Positions 1 through 8,134 of a stretch of 32,261 nucleotides of DNA are shown piece by piece (positions within the stretch are counted from its first letter, which is position 1; every line of letters begins with the position of its first letter). The notes beneath the pieces were generated by a model. The model saw only the letters and a program-made list of their open reading frames with translations, did no database searches and had not been told where the DNA came from. Made by a program: the position numbers and the translations under genes. This DNA comes from Bodo saltans (lineage: Eukaryota; Euglenozoa; Kinetoplastea; Eubodonida; Bodonidae), in NCBI GenBank assembly GCA_001460835.1, contig CYKH01001125.1:37611-69871 (forward strand). The letters are read 5' to 3'.

Positions 1-14
1 GCTGAAGGAAGATG

Positions 15-402
15 CCCCGGTACCGCCGCAGATACTTGCGCTGCTATGGGAGATGTACGGCAGCACTCTTATTGATTGCCACTACGATCATGACGCCATC
101 TCCCAAGTGTGGGACTCATTCGGCTCAATCTTATCAGAATCTTGTCCCCTCCGCCTCCCTGAATGCCTAGCGTACGCTCCTGGAGAGGATGCAGATGCCG
201 TCGTTTTTTTTTTCCCCGGTACCGCCGCAGATACTTGCGCTGCTATGGGAGATGTACGGCAGCACTCTTATTGATTGCCACTACGATCATGACGCCATCT
301 CCCAAGTGTGGGACTCATTCGGCTCAATCTTATCAGAATCTTGTCCCCTCCGCCTCCCTGAATGCCTAGCGTACGCTCCTGGAGAGGATGCAGATGCCGT
401 CG
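15..402. repeat. Exact 189-bp tandem duplication with T10 spacer
   Basis: Bases 15-203 and 214-402 are identical by eye and are separated by a run of ten T (204-213). Both copies encode the same MCM8-like N-terminal segment (VPPQILALLWEMYG...), but the 199-bp offset is not a multiple of three, so the first copy is read in frame 2 and the second in frame 3. The first copy therefore runs out of frame at the junction and stops at 272-274. Perfect identity indicates a very recent duplication or an assembly artefact at a homopolymer. Confidence 0.95.
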
Positions 403-2453
403 GAGCCCCTCTCACTGCACATGATGCCGCTACGGTTGGGCTCCTCATCTTTGAACTTCCTTGGACATTATTAGACGACGCTCAGCGTCAATCCATTTCT
501 GATGTCCCCCTCACTGTCCTGCCAATGCTTGAGTTCCTAAGGGCCGTTGTGGCCTGGCGTGTTGCGGCAGATTGCGCAGCAACGACAACCAGCGGACCAC
601 GAGAGGGTGTAGTGGATGCGACGAAAACACGGTTGCAGCTTGTGGTTCGCCACAGCGGTACAGGTAGCTCGTCCTACGATGCACTCGGGGCGCACAGCAT
701 CAACAAACTTTTAGCGGTGCAGGGCACAGTCATTCGTTTGTCTTCGCCAAAGGTTGTGTGCAAGATGATGCAGTTCCGCTGCAATCTCTGCGGCTCCATC
801 AAGAATGTTGAGCTTGAGGGCGGACCTCTGCAGTATCCCCCTGCTTGCAACGGCAAATGCAGAGGCTTCTTCCAGCCCCTCACTGAGGGTGCCGTCACAG
901 AGGAGGTGCAACTATTGAAGCTACAAGAGTCCACCAATGCCGTCAGCAGCGGCTCGTCCACACAAGGCATCGCACGAGTTGTTGAAATAGAACTTCGCGG
1001 CGTATGGATGGACATTGCAGCGGCCGGCGACAACGTCTCAATTGTTGGAATCGTCAGCACACGCAGAGGTGACAAAGCAGCCGGTGGTCTCCGTCAACTG
1101 TCCCTCAAAGCGTTGAGTTTGACGTCGCTGGGCTCTCACGGCTCCAGTGCGTTGTCCAGCCGTGGTCGAGGTGGGGATCACGCGGCAAGCTATGGTTACG
1201 GCAAAGTGGCACAGTTCTATGAGCTGGTACGGCACCCTCGTTGGATGGATCGCCTGGTAGATTCCTTGTGTCCTGGGATCATGGGGCATCAGGACGTGAA
1301 GGCGGCGATGCTTCTTGCGTTGGTTGGGGGAAGCGCCAAGAGTCATGTTCGGTCTAACGTGCATCTTCTATTGATAGGTGACCCAGGTCTGGGGAAGTCG
1401 CAGATGCTGCGAGCTGTGGCGGCTGCAGCGCCTCGCAGCAGCATGGCAACCGCCAACACCTCAAGCAGCTGTGGGTTGACCATCACCCTCTCTCGAGATC
1501 CTCAGAATGGTGAGACTACATTTGAGGCGGGTGCTGTGGTTCACGGTGATGGGGGGGTGACGTGCATAGATGAGATCGACAAAGGCGCCTCTGAGCACAA
1601 AGCTTTACTTGAGGTGATGGAACAGTGCTCCATATCCATTGCAAAGGCTGGGACGTTGTTCTCAATGCCCGTGGAAACAAGCATCATCGCTGCTGGCAAC
1701 CCAGTTGGCGGCAAGTTTCAGCCTATGAAGTCGCTGTCTGAGAACCTGAACCTGTCCGCTCCACTGCTTAGCCGGTTTGATGTGATCTTCCTTTTACAAA
1801 GCCACACCAGCTCAGCCTCGCAGAGTATCACTTCACACGTGTTATCGATGCATCGCACACGCAATCATGGTAGCAACGCGCAAGACAGTGCAACGTTAGG
1901 AGGTGCGGGTGGCATGATCCCAACGTCGCTCATCACTGAGTTTGTACAATTCGCGAAAGACACTTGCCGCCCCGTCATGACAACGGCTGCTGCGATTGTG
2001 TTGCGCGACGCGTACATCGAAGCACGCAAGCAGTTTGCCACAAACAACACTCAACTTCCTGTAACCCCAAGATATCTGCAGTCGTTGGTTCGCATGTCCG
2101 AAGCGAAAGCAAAGCTCGACCTTCGCAGTGAAGTGACCTCAGATGACGCCATGTTTGCTGTGACGCTCTTAAAGCGCGGAACGAAGAGCTACATGGAGGG
2201 TGGTCCTGCAGGTGGAGTGCCTTCTGCGCATCCTGGGGGTGGGTCCAAGAAATTATCGCCACGAGATGCGGCACTGGCAAACATAGAGCGCTTAATGGCG
2301 TCCAACGGCACAGATTCCCTCACGCATGATGAGGCGGTAGGATGCTGTGCGGATGCTGGGTGCAAGAACCCGAATGCAATGCTGCATCAATTAAACGATC
2401 ATGGAGCCCTTCTCATGAGTGGAGGTCGCTACCGCCTTCGTAAGAAACTGTAG
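189..2453 (+). CDS. MCM8: MCM8-like minichromosome maintenance helicase (5' end disturbed)
   Basis: AAA+ MCM-family DNA helicase; the best match by motif is MCM8, which acts in homologous recombination and fork repair, usually with MCM9. Numbering from the ATG at 189: an OB-fold region with a zinc-binding pattern C198-x2-C201-x18-C220-x3-C224, Walker A GDPGLGKS (397-404), Walker B CIDEID (D461), and an arginine finger in LLSRFD (R529). MCM8-like signatures include AGNPVGG and the SENL segment before LLSRFD. The C-terminal tail carries a small winged-helix-like region. The ORF is 754 aa against about 840 in human MCM8. The ATG at 189 lies inside the first copy of the 189-bp duplication, so the first residues (MQMPSFFF) are probably junction sequence. 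The more natural upstream reading is LKEDAPVPPQIL in frame 2 from base 2, which suggests that the true start lies off the window. The gene ends in TAG. Confidence 0.87.
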   Translation: MQMPSFFFSPVPPQILALLWEMYGSTLIDCHYDHDAISQVWDSFGSILSESCPLRLPECLAYAPGEDADAVGAPLTAHDAATVGLLIFELPWTLLDDAQRQSISDVPLTVLPMLEFLRAVVAWRVAADCAATTTSGPREGVVDATKTRLQLVVRHSGTGSSSYDALGAHSINKLLAVQGTVIRLSSPKVVCKMMQFRCNLCGSIKNVELEGGPLQYPPACNGKCRGFFQPLTEGAVTEEVQLLKLQESTNAVSSGSSTQGIARVVEIELRGVWMDIAAAGDNVSIVGIVSTRRGDKAAGGLRQLSLKALSLTSLGSHGSSALSSRGRGGDHAASYGYGKVAQFYELVRHPRWMDRLVDSLCPGIMGHQDVKAAMLLALVGGSAKSHVRSNVHLLLIGDPGLGKSQMLRAVAAAAPRSSMATANTSSSCGLTITLSRDPQNGETTFEAGAVVHGDGGVTCIDEIDKGASEHKALLEVMEQCSISIAKAGTLFSMPVETSIIAAGNPVGGKFQPMKSLSENLNLSAPLLSRFDVIFLLQSHTSSASQSITSHVLSMHRTRNHGSNAQDSATLGGAGGMIPTSLITEFVQFAKDTCRPVMTTAAAIVLRDAYIEARKQFATNNTQLPVTPRYLQSLVRMSEAKAKLDLRSEVTSDDAMFAVTLLKRGTKSYMEGGPAGGVPSAHPGGGSKKLSPRDAALANIERLMASNGTDSLTHDEAVGCCADAGCKNPNAMLHQLNDHGALLMSGGRYRLRKKL

Positions 2454-2573
2454 AGCACCCCTACGCACGAGAGTCTGTTTTTGCTTTGTTTGCAGCTTTA
2501 TAATTTGTGAATTATTGGTGATAGTGCGCTTGTTTTTGGTTCACAAGATTTGTAAATTGTTTATGTTCTTGTG

Positions 2574-2601
2574 TTTTTTTTTTTTTTTTGTGCTGCACCA
2601 G
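2574..2601 (+). promoter_or_regulatory. Polypyrimidine tract and candidate trans-splice acceptor for ATG3
   Basis: A run of 16 T (2574-2589) is followed 11 bases later by the first AG (2600-2601), 84 bases ahead of the ATG3 start. This layout fits kinetoplastid spliced-leader addition and supports starting ATG3 at 2685 rather than further upstream in the open frame. Acceptor use is inferred. Confidence 0.5.
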
Positions 2602-2684
2602 GAATATCGAAAGAAAGTCATCCAGTGGCGAAAATCCCCTCCTTAGCGCTCACACATATCCTACCTGATCACTCGACAGTCATC

Positions 2685-3497
2685 ATGAGCAAGCGTGCGA
2701 TTTATGAGAACTACAAGAAGGTGTACAACCAGCTTCAAGGCGTGAAGACGGAGGGTACATTCCAAAAAACTGGCACCCTGACCCCGAAGGAATTTGTCGA
2801 GGCGGGAGACACCCTTGTGCAGAAGATCCCTGTGTGGCAGTGGGCCTCAGGCGAAGGCGCAGACTACCTTCCCAGCGACAAGAAGTACTTGATCTATCGC
2901 GGTGCCATGTGCTTTGATCGCGCCCCTGCTCAGGATGAGAAGGACAACGAGGCCATTGATGAGGACGGATGGGTGTCCACCCACATCGACCACGTCCCAA
3001 AGGCCCGCGCCGCGCCTGCAGCCCAAAAAGAAATCAACTGGGAGGACGACGAAGACGATGAGGAGGCAGCAGACGAAGATCTTCAAGAGCGCCGATGCCG
3101 TTTGTATGACGTCACCGTTGTCTATGATCAGTACTATCAAACACCTCGCGTGTTCATCACGGGGTACAGTGAAAGCAACCACAGCCTCCCCCTCACCAAG
3201 GATGAAATGATGCAGGACGTTTACGCCGCCAACCGTGAAAAGACAGTCTCTGTCGACCCTCATCCGTTCCTGAAAGCGGCATCCATCAGCATTCACCCGT
3301 GCCGCCACGCAGAGACAATGAAGCGCACCTTAGAAAGCCTACGGGAACGACTGGATGAGTCGCAAGAGGACATCCCAGAGGCAGAGCGCGTCCCTTTTAT
3401 GTTCCCAACGTATCTTGCACTGTTTGTGTTCCTTAAGTTTATCTCCTCCGTTGTTCCCACGATTGAATACGACGTGTCCATTGACCTCGATATGTAA
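2685..3497 (+). CDS. ATG3: Autophagy-related E2-like enzyme ATG3
   Basis: E2-like conjugating enzyme that transfers ATG8 from ATG7 to phosphatidylethanolamine during autophagosome formation; cytosolic and membrane-associated. The 270-aa protein begins MSKRAIYENYKK. It has the conserved N-terminal segment (GTLTPKEFVEAGD, then WQWASG), an acidic flexible insert (NWEDDEDDEEAADED), the core VVYDQYYQTPR, the catalytic HPC motif with C206 (ISIHPCRHAE), and the characteristic C-terminus FLKFISSVVPTIEYD. It is shorter than human ATG3 (314 aa), mainly in the flexible region. The frame is open upstream to 2571, but that stretch is homopolymer and lies before the likely splice acceptor. The start is the ATG at 2685 and the stop is TAA. 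Confidence 0.95.
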   Translation: MSKRAIYENYKKVYNQLQGVKTEGTFQKTGTLTPKEFVEAGDTLVQKIPVWQWASGEGADYLPSDKKYLIYRGAMCFDRAPAQDEKDNEAIDEDGWVSTHIDHVPKARAAPAAQKEINWEDDEDDEEAADEDLQERRCRLYDVTVVYDQYYQTPRVFITGYSESNHSLPLTKDEMMQDVYAANREKTVSVDPHPFLKAASISIHPCRHAETMKRTLESLRERLDESQEDIPEAERVPFMFPTYLALFVFLKFISSVVPTIEYDVSIDLDM

Positions 3498-3798
3498 GGC
3501 GAGGGAGATGATGACAGCGAAACGGACCAATGCTTCTCTTTCATGTGGGAGACGAACGTGTGTGACAAAAGAAAGGAAAGAAAACGAATTGAATCGAACG
3601 AGAGCGTGAGTGAGTGAGAGGAGAGAGAGAGATAGTGAGCAATGATTGTGATCGGCGGTTTGTATGTGTTGCGCTGCTTTTTATTTATCTCCCTCCAAAA
3701 GTCCGTCGCGCACGCGAGACTCTCTTATTGCCATTTTTATTTCTTGGAAATACTCTTTGACGTATCAGCGGCAGTGCCGGTAACCGGCACCTTCCACC

Positions 3799-3836
3799 GT
3801 CGCAGGGCGTTCAAGGGCGTCGCAGGGCGTTCAAGG
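3799..3836. repeat. Tandem 20-bp repeat, about 1.9 copies
   Basis: The unit GTCGCAGGGCGTTCAAGG occurs at 3799-3816 and again at 3819-3836, a period of 20 bases. It lies in the intergenic region just downstream of the 3774-3790 inverted repeat. No function is evident. Confidence 0.85.
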
Positions 3837-3943
3837 AGAGCCCACTCACTCACACTTGTGAGGTGCGGTCATACATCGAACAGAATTTGGTTGGAGAGGT
3901 TCCTTTGCATTGATTCTTGAGTATTGTTAACCTTCGGGTAGGA

Positions 3944-3969
3944 CTTTTCTTTTTTTTTCTTGAACGCAG
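3944..3969 (+). promoter_or_regulatory. Polypyrimidine tract and candidate trans-splice acceptor for the EML gene
   Basis: A C/T-only tract (3944-3961) is followed by the first AG at 3968-3969. This puts the first downstream ATG at 3999 and a 5' leader of about 29 bases. The open frame begins at a TTG (3960), upstream of the acceptor, so that extension is not used. Confidence 0.55.
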
Positions 3970-3998
3970 TCACAAAAGTGAGAAATCTCCCTCCCCAC

Positions 3999-6542
3999 AT
4001 GCCACCACCACCACCAGCGGGTCGGGACATTGACGCGACGATTGTGGAGCTTCCGCCCAGCGCGTTCGACCATGTGCGCTTCTCTCGAGCAGCGGACCCC
4101 CCAAAACCAGACGAAGCAGATGTAGAAATAGAAGAGATGGTGACCGACGACGTGGGAAAGCACTTTGGCAGCGTTAAACCGTGGATCGGCAACGCACAGC
4201 CTCCCTCCTGGTGGGATGCGTCGACCCTCAAGCAAGGAACCCCAGACGCATCTCTAGACTTAGACTTCGTCTACGGTTATCGCACGCGTCAGGCTCGCGC
4301 CAATGTGCACTGGGTGGACGAGCCGACCACCTTTGTGTACCATGCAGCCAGTGTATGTGTCGTGACCAACATCATCACACGAGAGCAGAAGCATTTTATG
4401 GGCCACACAGATGATGTGCTCTGCCTCGACTACAACCCCAAGACCCGACTGGCGGTGTCGGGTGGTGTAGGAGCGCATGAAACTGCTCCGCTGATTGTAT
4501 GGTCAGTGGACGACATGACGACCAAGCAGCGCATCTCTGGGTTCCTGCAATACGGCGTGACGTGCGTGTGCTTCAGCAGCGACGGCACTCGTGTGTTTGG
4601 CATCGGTGACGACACGAATCATACTGTGGCCATGTACGATGTTGGGACAGGCACTTTATTAGGGAGCGGTGCGGGGGATCGCAACAAGATTGTGCACGCC
4701 ATCGCGGACACCACCATCGGCCGGGACTCGAAGCGTAACATCATCACCATTGGCGTCTCGCACATCAAATTTTGGGACAAGCGACCAAAGGAAGATTTGC
4801 TCATCGGAAAGAAGGCCATTGGTGGTGACATCGCCAAACAGACGATGGTGTCGGCGTGCTGCACAGTTCAATTTGCGATTGTCGGCAATGTAGCAGGTGC
4901 GTTCTACATCTTTGACGATGGCATTTTAGTGCGGACGGTGGAGGGGCACACGTCATACTGCGGTGCGTTGTTCGCATCTCACAACACTGTGTACTCAGGT
5001 GGCCGTGATGGGCTACTGAAGCAGTGGAATTTTGAACTACGAAGTGGTGGCGAGGTGGCATCCTGGAGCCTCGACGAACACTCCGTGGCCAGCAACAGTT
5101 CCGTGGTTCTCAACGGCACTCGTACCCGCAGACACAATGGATGCAGAGCAATCTCAGTTATGAACGATAAGATTGTTGTGGGGACGGGCCTAGGTTCTAT
5201 TTACTGCATCTTGGACGGGAAGGAGATCACGCCCATCCTTGAAACGCACTTTGAGGAGACGGGTGGGTCCTTGGCGGAGCTGTGGGGCCTCGATGTGCAT
5301 CCTACCGAGCCACTCTTCTGCTCCAGTGCAGAGGATTGCACGTTGCGGCTATGGAGCATGGACTTGGGGTCCATGATCCTCATGACCAACATTGCGTATG
5401 GAAGTCGTTGCTGCGGCTTTAGTTGGGATGGGCAAATGATCGCAGTGGGCCACGAGAACGGTGCCTTCTCCATCTGGGATGCCATGACGCTAGTCCCACT
5501 CCTGCCCTTCACGCGGAAACGTGAGGCCCGCACGAACGCCATCGCCTTCTCCCCTGACGGCCGATTCCTCGCTATGTCGCTTGGAACCCCCGCCCGCTGC
5601 GTGGACGTTTACTACGTGCGTCGTGATAGAGGCGACCTGCGGCTGGACTACATCGGCTGCTGCGATATCTCCTCACAAATCTTACAGATTGATTGGTCCC
5701 TCGACAGCAGTCTGCTCCAGTGCTGCACCACCAACTACGAAAACGTACGATTCAACATCCCTGGATGCGACCCAAACATGTTGTACGACGGTTACGATGA
5801 GGTGTGGGCAACACACAGCGGCGTCATTGGGTGGGGGGTGCAGGGCATATGGGAAGACTGCTCGGATGGTACCGACGTCAACTCTTGTGGCCGCAGCCGC
5901 AGCGGAAAGTACCTCGTTGCCGGCTACGATAGCACACGTGTTCGCCTATTCAACTTCCCGTGTATCCCGAAGACGCACGAGCAGAGCACCAAGGTGGTGT
6001 TCCCTAAGCATCGTGAGTACATTGGTCACAGCAGTCACGTTACGCGTGTCCTGTGGAGTGCGGATGACCGGTATGTAGTGAGCAGTGGGGGGATGGACTT
6101 GACCATTCTTAGATGGAAGGTGCACCATGGAAAGAAATCTTCTACGGAAGAGCTCAAACCGTACACCGAGCCGTGCAGGGACGCTGTGGCACAAGATGTG
6201 GCCAACGGCGTAATCCGTGAGTTGAAGACCACCGCCAACAAGCGCATTTTTGTAGAGGAGCAATCACAAGCCACTGCCATGACGTCGACGCGAGGAGGCA
6301 CGCCGCCTCCCTATGGGGCGGGAATGGATGTTGCGGGCACCACAACACGCCACGGAGCGCTCCTCCCAGACAACCAACAACCCGCTCGTTCCATCACTGG
6401 TCTTCGTCGGGCGGTATCGGCCAGTGCACCCAAAAGCAGGCTGCACCAGACGACCAATACAATGCGCATGAAACAGGAAATAGCAAAGCAGCACCGTGAA
6501 CACCTTGAGCGCATTCAAAACAACCACCGAAGATTCCAATAA
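3999..6542 (+). CDS. EMAP-like (EML) HELP-motif WD40 microtubule-associated protein
   Basis: Echinoderm microtubule-associated protein-like (EML) protein. These bind microtubules through a HELP plus tandem-WD40 (TAPE) fold and, in flagellates, are found in axonemes or the cytoskeleton. From the ATG at 3999 the protein has 847 aa. A proline-rich N-terminus is followed by an acidic segment, then a HELP motif around residues 86-130 (DFVYGYRT, then FVYHAASVCVV). After it comes a long series of WD40 blades to about residue 720 (e.g. GHTDDVLCLDYNP, LWGLDVHPTEP, GHSSHVTRVLWS). The roughly 120-residue tail is basic and low in complexity, ending in a charged helix rich in Gln, Lys and His. No coiled-coil trimerisation domain is evident at the N-terminus, so it resembles the shorter EML class. 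Stop TAA. Confidence 0.9.
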   Translation: MPPPPPAGRDIDATIVELPPSAFDHVRFSRAADPPKPDEADVEIEEMVTDDVGKHFGSVKPWIGNAQPPSWWDASTLKQGTPDASLDLDFVYGYRTRQARANVHWVDEPTTFVYHAASVCVVTNIITREQKHFMGHTDDVLCLDYNPKTRLAVSGGVGAHETAPLIVWSVDDMTTKQRISGFLQYGVTCVCFSSDGTRVFGIGDDTNHTVAMYDVGTGTLLGSGAGDRNKIVHAIADTTIGRDSKRNIITIGVSHIKFWDKRPKEDLLIGKKAIGGDIAKQTMVSACCTVQFAIVGNVAGAFYIFDDGILVRTVEGHTSYCGALFASHNTVYSGGRDGLLKQWNFELRSGGEVASWSLDEHSVASNSSVVLNGTRTRRHNGCRAISVMNDKIVVGTGLGSIYCILDGKEITPILETHFEETGGSLAELWGLDVHPTEPLFCSSAEDCTLRLWSMDLGSMILMTNIAYGSRCCGFSWDGQMIAVGHENGAFSIWDAMTLVPLLPFTRKREARTNAIAFSPDGRFLAMSLGTPARCVDVYYVRRDRGDLRLDYIGCCDISSQILQIDWSLDSSLLQCCTTNYENVRFNIPGCDPNMLYDGYDEVWATHSGVIGWGVQGIWEDCSDGTDVNSCGRSRSGKYLVAGYDSTRVRLFNFPCIPKTHEQSTKVVFPKHREYIGHSSHVTRVLWSADDRYVVSSGGMDLTILRWKVHHGKKSSTEELKPYTEPCRDAVAQDVANGVIRELKTTANKRIFVEEQSQATAMTSTRGGTPPPYGAGMDVAGTTTRHGALLPDNQQPARSITGLRRAVSASAPKSRLHQTTNTMRMKQEIAKQHREHLERIQNNHRRFQ

Positions 6543-6882
6543 GTTAGTAAGTGGACCTTCGCTGGAATCATACGGATTCATATTACACTCGCACCGTGAT
6601 GCACCATACAAACTTCACTGTCGCCCCACTCATATGTGGAGTTTAGAGCAGTGAGAGCCCCTCCCTTCTCCCCCACCACTGCTATTGATTCGAGTTTGGT
6701 AGATAGATGCATACAGTACTCCTCGTTCCCTTTCAACCATTTTATGGCACCAATTGTTGAGACGCTCCTTCGTAGATCATTTCTTCCAAGTTTTTTTTTT
6801 TCGATTCGATTTTTTGCATTGGGATACAGCGTACATTGATCTCCACACAAACTTGAAACAAAACCTTTTTTAAAGACGCGAG
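6543..6882. other. Intergenic region between the EML and U-box genes
   Basis: These 340 bases show no supported gene. They are A/T-richer than the flanking genes and contain a T-run at 6791-6801. The first AG after the T-rich stretch is at 6838-6839, a candidate splice acceptor about 44 bases ahead of the next ATG. Confidence 0.55.
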
Positions 6883-7968
6883 ATGAATCCCCCAGCCTTG
6901 GGACTTCTCATCGCGCCCGTGACAGTGTGGTCCACGTCGGCGTTCTTGGAGTTTCTCGCCGATAGCGACCTGTTCGCCACCTACGTCCCCAAGATGAGCC
7001 GTGCTGCGAGGGTGATGTTGCTTCGCATCGACAGAACTCTCCCAGTGTTCTCTCAGAACTCAAGCGCCGGCAGCATTTCACTTGTGGGGTGCTTGCTGTG
7101 CCTGTGCCGCCATCGCAGTGCACTGCAGGCTCTGGATACGATGTCAAGGTTTGTGTCCGTCTGCTGGCGTGACCTTGCCCAAACACCTCAAGAGGTCCTT
7201 GTTGATTATGCCGCTGGCGTTGTTGGGGGCATCAGTGCTTGCATTTCTGTGATCCCAGCGCTTTCTTCCACACAGTCGATTGCCTCATCGACAGGTGCAT
7301 CGATGCTGACAGCAATTGTAGACTACGCAAGCTTGTGGTGGAGTGGGCCCCGACGTACCAGTGCCACATGGGTAGGAGGATCGCCGTTTGTGCTAGCCCT
7401 CAGCGGCTTTCGACTTACTTTTCGTGGTGACCTCCAAGCGTCAGCTGCTGTCGCACCAGCAATGTTCCGCCGGTGCTTGCATGTCTACCGTTACGTTGTG
7501 TGGCCATCGTCGGTGCAGCCAGAGAGCCCCAAGATGGATGTGGCGTGTCATGACTGGGTTGAGATCAGCGCCTTTTCATTGGGGATGATGATGGGTGCGG
7601 TTGGGTCAGTCGGGAGGCTTGCATTGGCAGGGTTCCGGCTTCGGCACCAGAGGGCTGCGTTCCACGGCCGCTTTGCGGTCCCTGTCGTTCTACCCGAGCA
7701 CCCAGTACAACCATCGCCCGATCTTGTCGCTGCGTTTGAGAAGGGCACCGCACCCAAAGAGTTTGTGTGCCCCCTCACGCACGAGTTATTTGAGCAGCCT
7801 GTTGTTGCCGCAGACGGTCACACCTACGAGGCCAGCTACATGATTCAGTGGCTCACAATGCGGGACACTTCACCAACGTGCGGCACGCAGCTGCCTCATA
7901 CGGAGTTGGTTCCCAACTACACCCTGCGCTCCTTGATGGAGGTCTGGGCTCCCCCCTCCAACAAATGA
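6883..7968 (+). CDS. U-box domain protein (putative E3 ubiquitin ligase)
   Basis: 361 aa. The C-terminal residues from about 289 to 357 form a U-box: EFVCPLTHELFEQPVVAADG, then HTYEASYMIQWL, then PNYTLRSLMEVW. U-boxes have a RING-like fold without zinc and recruit E2 enzymes. The preceding 285 residues match nothing I recognise. They contain hydrophobic stretches (e.g. around 50-75, and ALSLGMMMGAVGSVGR-like sequence near 225-245) that could be amphipathic or membrane-associated helices. The start is the ATG at 6883, 44 bases after a candidate AG acceptor. Ends in TGA, which shows that TGA is a stop in this genome. Ubiquitin-ligase activity is inferred from the domain; substrates are unknown. 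Confidence 0.88.
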   Translation: MNPPALGLLIAPVTVWSTSAFLEFLADSDLFATYVPKMSRAARVMLLRIDRTLPVFSQNSSAGSISLVGCLLCLCRHRSALQALDTMSRFVSVCWRDLAQTPQEVLVDYAAGVVGGISACISVIPALSSTQSIASSTGASMLTAIVDYASLWWSGPRRTSATWVGGSPFVLALSGFRLTFRGDLQASAAVAPAMFRRCLHVYRYVVWPSSVQPESPKMDVACHDWVEISAFSLGMMMGAVGSVGRLALAGFRLRHQRAAFHGRFAVPVVLPEHPVQPSPDLVAAFEKGTAPKEFVCPLTHELFEQPVVAADGHTYEASYMIQWLTMRDTSPTCGTQLPHTELVPNYTLRSLMEVWAPPSNK

Positions 7969-8086
7969 AGTGCTGCAGAGTCCCCACACCAGTTCAAAGA
8001 AATAGTTGTTTGCGTCTTTCAATATGCCTAAGTGAATGTTGACCTTTTCTTCACACACACACCAGATGTTCAATCTACATAAGTCG

Positions 8087-8120
8087 CCTTTCTCGTTTCT
8101 CTTTTACAAAAAACGAATAG
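8087..8120 (+). promoter_or_regulatory. Pyrimidine-rich tract and candidate splice acceptor for the uS11m gene
   Basis: A C/T-rich stretch (8087-8106) is followed by AG at 8119-8120, only 15 bases before the ATG at 8135. An alternative acceptor lies upstream at 8064-8065, after another pyrimidine-rich stretch. Confidence 0.4.
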
Positions 8121-8134
8121 TGTAGTAGTGTCAC

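Larger units (their letters stand above)
3498..3998. other. Intergenic region between ATG3 and the EML gene
   Basis: No gene is supported in these 501 bases. They hold a GA-rich stretch (3605-3637), a near-perfect inverted repeat at 3774-3790 (a 7-bp GC-rich stem with a TAA loop), a 20-bp tandem repeat (3799-3836), and the T-rich tract ahead of the next gene. A 92-aa open frame (3642-3920) has no recognisable domain and overlaps the repeats, so I treat it as noncoding. Confidence 0.6.

Noticed and set aside
3642-3920. 92-codon frame in the ATG3-EML gap
   Set aside because: No recognisable domain, and it runs through the inverted and tandem repeats.
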